Part shown: one piece after another, positions 60,011 to 64,000 of the stretch
How the letters are laid out: every line of letters begins with the position of its first letter
Position numbering within the stretch: the stretch's first letter is position 1
Origin: Ornithinimicrobium cavernae
GTDB lineage: Bacteria; Actinomycetota; Actinomycetes; Actinomycetales; Dermatophilaceae
Direction: 5' to 3'
Length of the DNA: 64,000 nucleotides
Assembly: GCF_003121625.1 (NCBI RefSeq)
Contig: NZ_QDDJ01000006.1
Location: 124,001 to 188,000 of the forward strand
Program-made: the position numbers and the translations under genes
The notes under the pieces: model-generated
What the model was told of the DNA's origin: nothing
Databases searched by the model: none
The model's input: only the letters and a program-made list of their open reading frames with translations

Positions 60011-61204
60011 TTAGACCTCGACCAGGATGGCCTGCCCCTGGCCGACGCCGATGCAGCAGGCAGCGACTCCGAGTCCGCCGCCGCGTCTACGCAGCTCGCG
60101 GCACAGGTCAACGAGCACTCGAGGAGCCGACGCGCCCAGTGGATGGCCGATGGCGATGGCACCGCCATTGGGGTTGACGAGTTCGCGGTCGAGGGTGGGC
60201 ATCAGGTGCAGAGTGGACAGGACCATCGCGGCGAAGGCCTCATTGATCTCCCAGAGGGCGATGTCCTCATGCCGAAGACCCGCGCGGTCCAGGAGCTTGG
60301 CGATCGCACCGACCGGAGCGATCGCGAACTCGTCGGGCTCGACGCCAACCGTCGCTGTGGCCACGATCCTGCCCAAGGGCTCCACTCCGAGCTCCAGAGC
60401 TGCCTGCTGGTGCCCAACGAGGGCCGCGAAGGCGCCGTCGCTCAGGGGCGAGGAGTTGCCGGCCGTGACTTCACCGTCGGGAGTGAACGCGGCGGGGAGG
60501 CCGGCCAGGATCTCCGGGGTCGTGCCACGACGGATGCATTCATCCGTCGATACGCCAGCTACCGGCTCGACGAATCCGTCGTGCACCCCGCGCTCCCATG
60601 CGGCAGCCGCACGAAAGTGGGAGCGCACGGCCCAAGCATCCTGTTCCTCGCGTGAGATGCCGAACCGTCGAGCCACATCCTCGGCGTTTCCGCCCAGGGA
60701 CTCTGTCCACGATGCCGGGAAAGCCGGATTGGGCAGTCGCCATCCCACGGTCGTCGGGTGCAGCGTCATGTCCTGGGGGAAGCCCTTCGTGGGCTTGGGG
60801 AGCACGAGCGGTGCGCGGGTCATCCCCTCCACACCGCCCGCGATCAGCAGCGACCCATCGCCGACCGCGACCTGTCGGGCCGCCTGCACGATCGCCTCGG
60901 TGCCCGAGCCACAGAGTCGGTTCACGGTCGTGCCCGGCACGGAGGTGGGGAGACCGGCCAACAACAGGGCCATGCGGGCCACATTGCGGTTCTCCTCGCC
61001 AGCGCCGTTGGTGTTGCCCAGGATGACGTCATCTATGACTGCGGGGTCCAGTGCCGGGTGCCTGGCCATCAGCGCGGCGATCGGCGCGGCAGCCAGGTCG
61101 TCTGTCCGCACCTCCGCGAACCCCCCGCGGTGGCGGCCGAACGGTGTGCGGACAGCATCGATGAGGTAGACGTCGTCCAGTTGCCGTTTCGATTTTCCCA
61201 CCAT
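60011..61204 (-). CDS. Acetyl-CoA C-acyltransferase (thiolase)
   Basis: 397 residues, the usual thiolase length. Nucleophile Cys98 in VNRLCGSGTEA, His354 in NGGAIAIGHPLGAS and Cys384 in AACCIGVGQGQA form the active site. The N-terminus LIDAVRTPFGRHRGGFAEVRTDDLAA resembles beta-ketoadipyl-CoA/degradative thiolases. It would cleave a 3-ketoacyl-CoA made downstream of the acyl-CoA ligase and mutase of the divergent operon. 104 bases separate it from the ligase start. Confidence 0.9.
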   Translation of the reverse strand: MVGKSKRQLDDVYLIDAVRTPFGRHRGGFAEVRTDDLAAAPIAALMARHPALDPAVIDDVILGNTNGAGEENRNVARMALLLAGLPTSVPGTTVNRLCGSGTEAIVQAARQVAVGDGSLLIAGGVEGMTRAPLVLPKPTKGFPQDMTLHPTTVGWRLPNPAFPASWTESLGGNAEDVARRFGISREEQDAWAVRSHFRAAAAWERGVHDGFVEPVAGVSTDECIRRGTTPEILAGLPAAFTPDGEVTAGNSSPLSDGAFAALVGHQQAALELGVEPLGRIVATATVGVEPDEFAIAPVGAIAKLLDRAGLRHEDIALWEINEAFAAMVLSTLHLMPTLDRELVNPNGGAIAIGHPLGASAPRVLVDLCRELRRRGGGLGVAACCIGVGQGQAILVEV

Positions 61205-61269
61205 GGGAAATGACCTTACCCCTTATGACGGCATTTGCGCTATCGTCAGCAGAACGTAACAACGAGGGC

Positions 61270-61283
61270 CACACTCGAGTGTG
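61270..61283. promoter_or_regulatory. Perfect 14-bp palindrome between divergent catabolic operons
   Basis: CACACTCGAGTGTG lies between the thiolase and ligase start codons, 26 bases before the ligase TTG. A likely operator for a regulator outside the window. Confidence 0.6.
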
Positions 61284-61308
61284 CGGTGGCTCGGATCAGG
61301 AGAGTCCC

Positions 61309-62856
61309 TTGGACGTCGGAACGCTGGTGTCGAGAGCGGGTGCACGGTTCGCGGACCGGGTGGCTGTGGAAGGCACTGGGGAGCAACGCACTTTTCGGGA
61401 GCTGGCCGACCGTGTCGTGCGTCTCGCCAACGCACTGCTGGCACTGGGACTGCAGCCGGGGGACCGTGTCCTGGACCTGCAGTCCAACAGCGTCCGCTCC
61501 TTTGAGGCCGACCTGGCGATCCGGGCTGCTGGCCTGGTGCGCGCGGCCCTGAACTATCGACTGCATGAGACGGACTGGGCGCGCATTGCCAGTGACTCTG
61601 GTGCACGGGGCCTCATCTACGACGCCCGCTTCCAGGAGCCAGCAGCGGATCTGATCGCCGACCTTCCGCACGTGGTGGTGATCGGTGACGGTCCGGGGGT
61701 CCCCTACGAGAGCCTGGTCGACAACGGGCGCGCCGACCTTCTGCCGTCGCGTTCTCCGGGCACCTTGTGTGGCCTGCACTACTCCTCCGGGACGACAGGG
61801 CACCCCAAGGGTGCTCAGCGCACGCACCGCAACTGGGTAGCGTCGATGGTCAACATGACCCACGATGTACTCGGAGGTCCTCCGCGGCCCGACGAGAGTT
61901 ACGTGCACGCCGGGCCCATCACGCATACGAGCGGGCTGTTCGTCCTGCCGTTCCTCGTTGCCGGCGCCCGGCAGCTCATCCTGCCCCAGTGGGACGAGTC
62001 GGCGTTCGTGGAGGCGGTTGCAGAGCGTGGTGCCACCCACACCGCGCTCGTGCCGACCATGGTCGCCAGACTCATTGCGTCCTCGGAGGCCACAGCCGAG
62101 TCTCTCGCGGGCCTGCGGATGCTGGGCTATGCCGGAGCACCGATGACCCCGGAACAGATGCGTCGGGCCCACCGGGAGCTGACGCCGAACCTGGTTCAGT
62201 ACTACGGGCTGGTCGAAGCGATTCCCCCGGTGACCATTCTCGACGCTGCGGATCACGCGCGCGGCATCGCTGGTGAGACCGAGCTCCTCAGCTCGGCGGG
62301 CCGCGCTGCCCTCGGTGTGGAGATTGCCGTTGTCGACGAGGACGGGCGACGGGTTGTGGCGGGCGAGGTCGGGGAGGTCATCACACGAGGTGACCACGTG
62401 ATGTCCGGCTACTGGAACGCCGAGCGCCGCAAGGACTTGGGGAAGTCCGTGGTGGAGGGCTGGTTGCACACCGGTGACCTCGGCAGGCTCGGCCCGGATG
62501 GCCATCTCTGGCTGGTTGACCGCAAGGGCGACATGATCATCTCGGGGGGCTACAACATCTACCCGCGCGAGGTGGAGGAGGTGATCGCCCAGGTCCCGGG
62601 CGTCGCCGAGGTGGCCGTGCTGGGGATCAAGGACGCCGACTGGGGGCAGCGGGTGGTGGCTTTGGTGCGACCGGTCGCCGGAGCAGAGCTCACCGAGGAG
62701 GCGGTGCGTGCCCACTGTGCCGAGGCCATGGCTTCCTACAAGAAGCCCAAAGACGTGCACATCGTGCAGGGCTTCCCACTCAACGCCACGGGCAAGATCG
62801 CCAAGAAGGTTCTCCGGGCTGAGCTTGAGGCTGCATCGACGGAGGCCCTGGCGTGA
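61309..62856 (+). CDS. Acyl-CoA synthetase (AMP-forming)
   Basis: 515 residues from TTG 61309, chosen because AGGAGAG lies about 7 bases before it and the product then starts like other family members (DVGTLVSRAGARFADRVAVEG); the open frame back to 61210 would run through the palindrome. ATP motif YSSGTTGHPKG (about 165), the A5-like motif QYYGLVEA, GWLHTGDLG (about 385), DRKGDMIISGGYNIYPREVE, and the C-terminal lysine in NATGKIAKKVL. Activates a carboxylic acid to its CoA thioester. The mutase gene overlaps by 4 bases. Confidence 0.88.
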   Translation: MDVGTLVSRAGARFADRVAVEGTGEQRTFRELADRVVRLANALLALGLQPGDRVLDLQSNSVRSFEADLAIRAAGLVRAALNYRLHETDWARIASDSGARGLIYDARFQEPAADLIADLPHVVVIGDGPGVPYESLVDNGRADLLPSRSPGTLCGLHYSSGTTGHPKGAQRTHRNWVASMVNMTHDVLGGPPRPDESYVHAGPITHTSGLFVLPFLVAGARQLILPQWDESAFVEAVAERGATHTALVPTMVARLIASSEATAESLAGLRMLGYAGAPMTPEQMRRAHRELTPNLVQYYGLVEAIPPVTILDAADHARGIAGETELLSSAGRAALGVEIAVVDEDGRRVVAGEVGEVITRGDHVMSGYWNAERRKDLGKSVVEGWLHTGDLGRLGPDGHLWLVDRKGDMIISGGYNIYPREVEEVIAQVPGVAEVAVLGIKDADWGQRVVALVRPVAGAELTEEAVRAHCAEAMASYKKPKDVHIVQGFPLNATGKIAKKVLRAELEAASTEALA

Positions 62857-64000
62857 CGACCGATCTGCCGGACAATGGTGTTCCGACGTTGCGCCCGAAC
62901 TACGGACCTGACGGAGCGCCGAAGCCGGGCGAGTATCCCTATACCAGAGGCATCAGCGCCGAACCCCGCCCATGGATCATGGGGCAGTACGCGGGCTTCG
63001 GCACGCCTGCGGAGTCGAACCGGCGCTTCCGCACCTTGTTGGACGCAGGGGTGACGGGCTTCTCGGTCGCCATGGACCTGCCTACGCAGATGGGCATTGA
63101 CTCCGACGACCCGCGCGCACTCGGCGAGGTCGGCCGTGTCGGGGTCGCCATCGACTCCTTGGCTGACATCGAGATCCTCATGGAGGGGATCCCGCTGGAG
63201 GAGATCAGTCAGGTCCGCACCACTGCCAACTCCATCGGGTACATCTGGGCAGCATTCTTCATCGCGCTGGCCGAAAAGCGGGGAGTAGACCCCAACTCTT
63301 TCGGGCTGCTGATCCAGAACGATGTGCTCAAGGAGTTCATTTCACGCGGGACGCAGATCTTCCCCGCGGAGCCCTCGCTCAAGCTGGCCGTCGACACGAT
63401 CGAGTACTGCGCCGAGCGAGTTCCGAACTGGACGCCACTGACCATGAGTGGCTACCACATCCGCGAGTCCGGAGCCTCGGCGGTCCAGGAGGTGGCCTTC
63501 ACCTGGGCAAACGCGCGTGCCTACCTGGACGAGTGTCTGGCGCGTGGCATGAGTATCGACGACGTCGCGCCGACGCTGTTCACCTTTCTGGCGATCACGA
63601 CCGACTTCCTGCCCGAGGTGGCCAAGTTCCGAGCCGCGCGCAGGGTCTGGGCCCGGCTCATGCAGGAGACCTACGGTGCGCAACGTGCCGAATCCGCGCA
63701 GCTGCGCATCTTTGCGTTCACGGCCGGCTCGAGTCTCACCGCCCAGCAGCCGCTCAACAACGTCGTTCGGGCCACTCTCGAGGCTACAGCGGCAGCCCTT
63801 GCGGGCGTGCAGACCATGCACGTCTCCGCCTATGACGAAGCGCTCGGGGTGCCAACGGAGGGGGCGGCCACTCTCGCGCTGCGCACGCAGCAGATCGTCG
63901 CCTTCGAGTCGGGCCTGACCACGACCGCCGATCCGTTCGGAGGATCGTGGGCCATCGAGCAGCTGACTGATGACCTCGACGACCAGATCACCGCCCTGGG
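62853..64000 (+). CDS. B12-dependent acyl-CoA mutase, large subunit (partial at window end)
   Basis: Starts at GTG 62853, overlapping the ligase by 4 bases, and runs off the window with 382 codons visible. TIM-barrel part of the methylmalonyl-CoA mutase family: QYAGFGTPAESNRRF, GFSVAMDLPTQMGIDSDDP, LIQNDVLKEF, SGYHIRESGASA with His202 and TADPFGGSW. Arg165 (EFISRGTQ) matches the carboxylate-binding Arg of methylmalonyl-CoA mutase, but the usual PTMY-type tyrosine loop is replaced by the shorter GISAEPRPW (33-41). So substrate may be other than methylmalonyl-CoA. The B12-binding domain is not in view. Confidence 0.85.
   Translation, partial: MTTDLPDNGVPTLRPNYGPDGAPKPGEYPYTRGISAEPRPWIMGQYAGFGTPAESNRRFRTLLDAGVTGFSVAMDLPTQMGIDSDDPRALGEVGRVGVAIDSLADIEILMEGIPLEEISQVRTTANSIGYIWAAFFIALAEKRGVDPNSFGLLIQNDVLKEFISRGTQIFPAEPSLKLAVDTIEYCAERVPNWTPLTMSGYHIRESGASAVQEVAFTWANARAYLDECLARGMSIDDVAPTLFTFLAITTDFLPEVAKFRAARRVWARLMQETYGAQRAESAQLRIFAFTAGSSLTAQQPLNNVVRATLEATAAALAGVQTMHVSAYDEALGVPTEGAATLALRTQQIVAFESGLTTTADPFGGSWAIEQLTDDLDDQITAL

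Noticed and set aside
1-64000. tRNA or rRNA genes
   Set aside because: No cloverleaf with a plausible T-loop or ribosomal RNA landmark was noticed by eye on either strand; a covariance-model scan would settle this.

Overview
The window is high-GC DNA with many GTG and a few TTG starts, 4-bp ATGA/GTGA gene overlaps, and many genes that appear to be read from leaderless transcripts. It carries a mycothiol-dependent-type maleylpyruvate isomerase, a CopD-CtaG fusion and a FadE5-like dehydrogenase. This fits an actinobacterium, probably near the Intrasporangiaceae/Ornithinimicrobiaceae; that placement is an inference. No rRNA, tRNA or CRISPR array was seen.

Layout. 1-26.2 kb is mostly housekeeping or core-like: dienelactone hydrolase, histidinol-phosphate-type aminotransferase, FGGY kinase, a 2-oxoacid dehydrogenase E1alpha-E1beta-E2 operon, several unknown membrane or anchored proteins, a repeat-bearing lipoprotein, CopD-CtaG, a nitrilase-family hydrolase, a metal-receptor binding protein, a sirtuin, a FAD-binding protein, an acyl-CoA dehydrogenase, a MarR-controlled efflux/reductase pair and two DUF202 proteins. 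26.3-44.0 kb looks like an accessory catabolic island. A SorC-type regulator faces a ten-gene operon (27.4-38.0 kb) with a PTE-like lactonase, a UlaD-like decarboxylase, a UlaE-like 3-epimerase, a PfkB kinase, an AraD/UlaF-like 4-epimerase, an iron/anion-type ABC importer, a cytosolic sulfatase and a formylglycine-generating enzyme. A second SorC regulator faces a sulfonate-type ABC importer plus an arylsulfatase. The island ends at a truncated IS481-type remnant.

44.2-57.9 kb returns to core-like content: a two-component system divergent from an ABC exporter, a dipeptide-type ABC importer with an M20 peptidase, a DsbA-like protein, a P1 (DmpA/NylC-type) peptidase and purU. 57.9-59.0 kb holds three decayed catabolic genes (SDR, FAH family, FAD-linked oxidase). 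59.0-64.0 kb is a second catabolic cluster: a hydroxyacid dehydrogenase and a thiolase diverge from an acyl-CoA ligase and a B12-type acyl-CoA mutase, around a perfect 14-bp palindrome.

The most interesting proposal is that the 27.4-38.0 kb operon imports a sulfated, ascorbate-like lactone or sugar acid intact. The sulfate would be removed inside the cell by a sulfatase matured by its own neighbour, and the carbon skeleton would go through a PTS-free version of the Ula pathway to D-xylulose 5-phosphate. The gene families are visible in the sequence; the substrate is inference.
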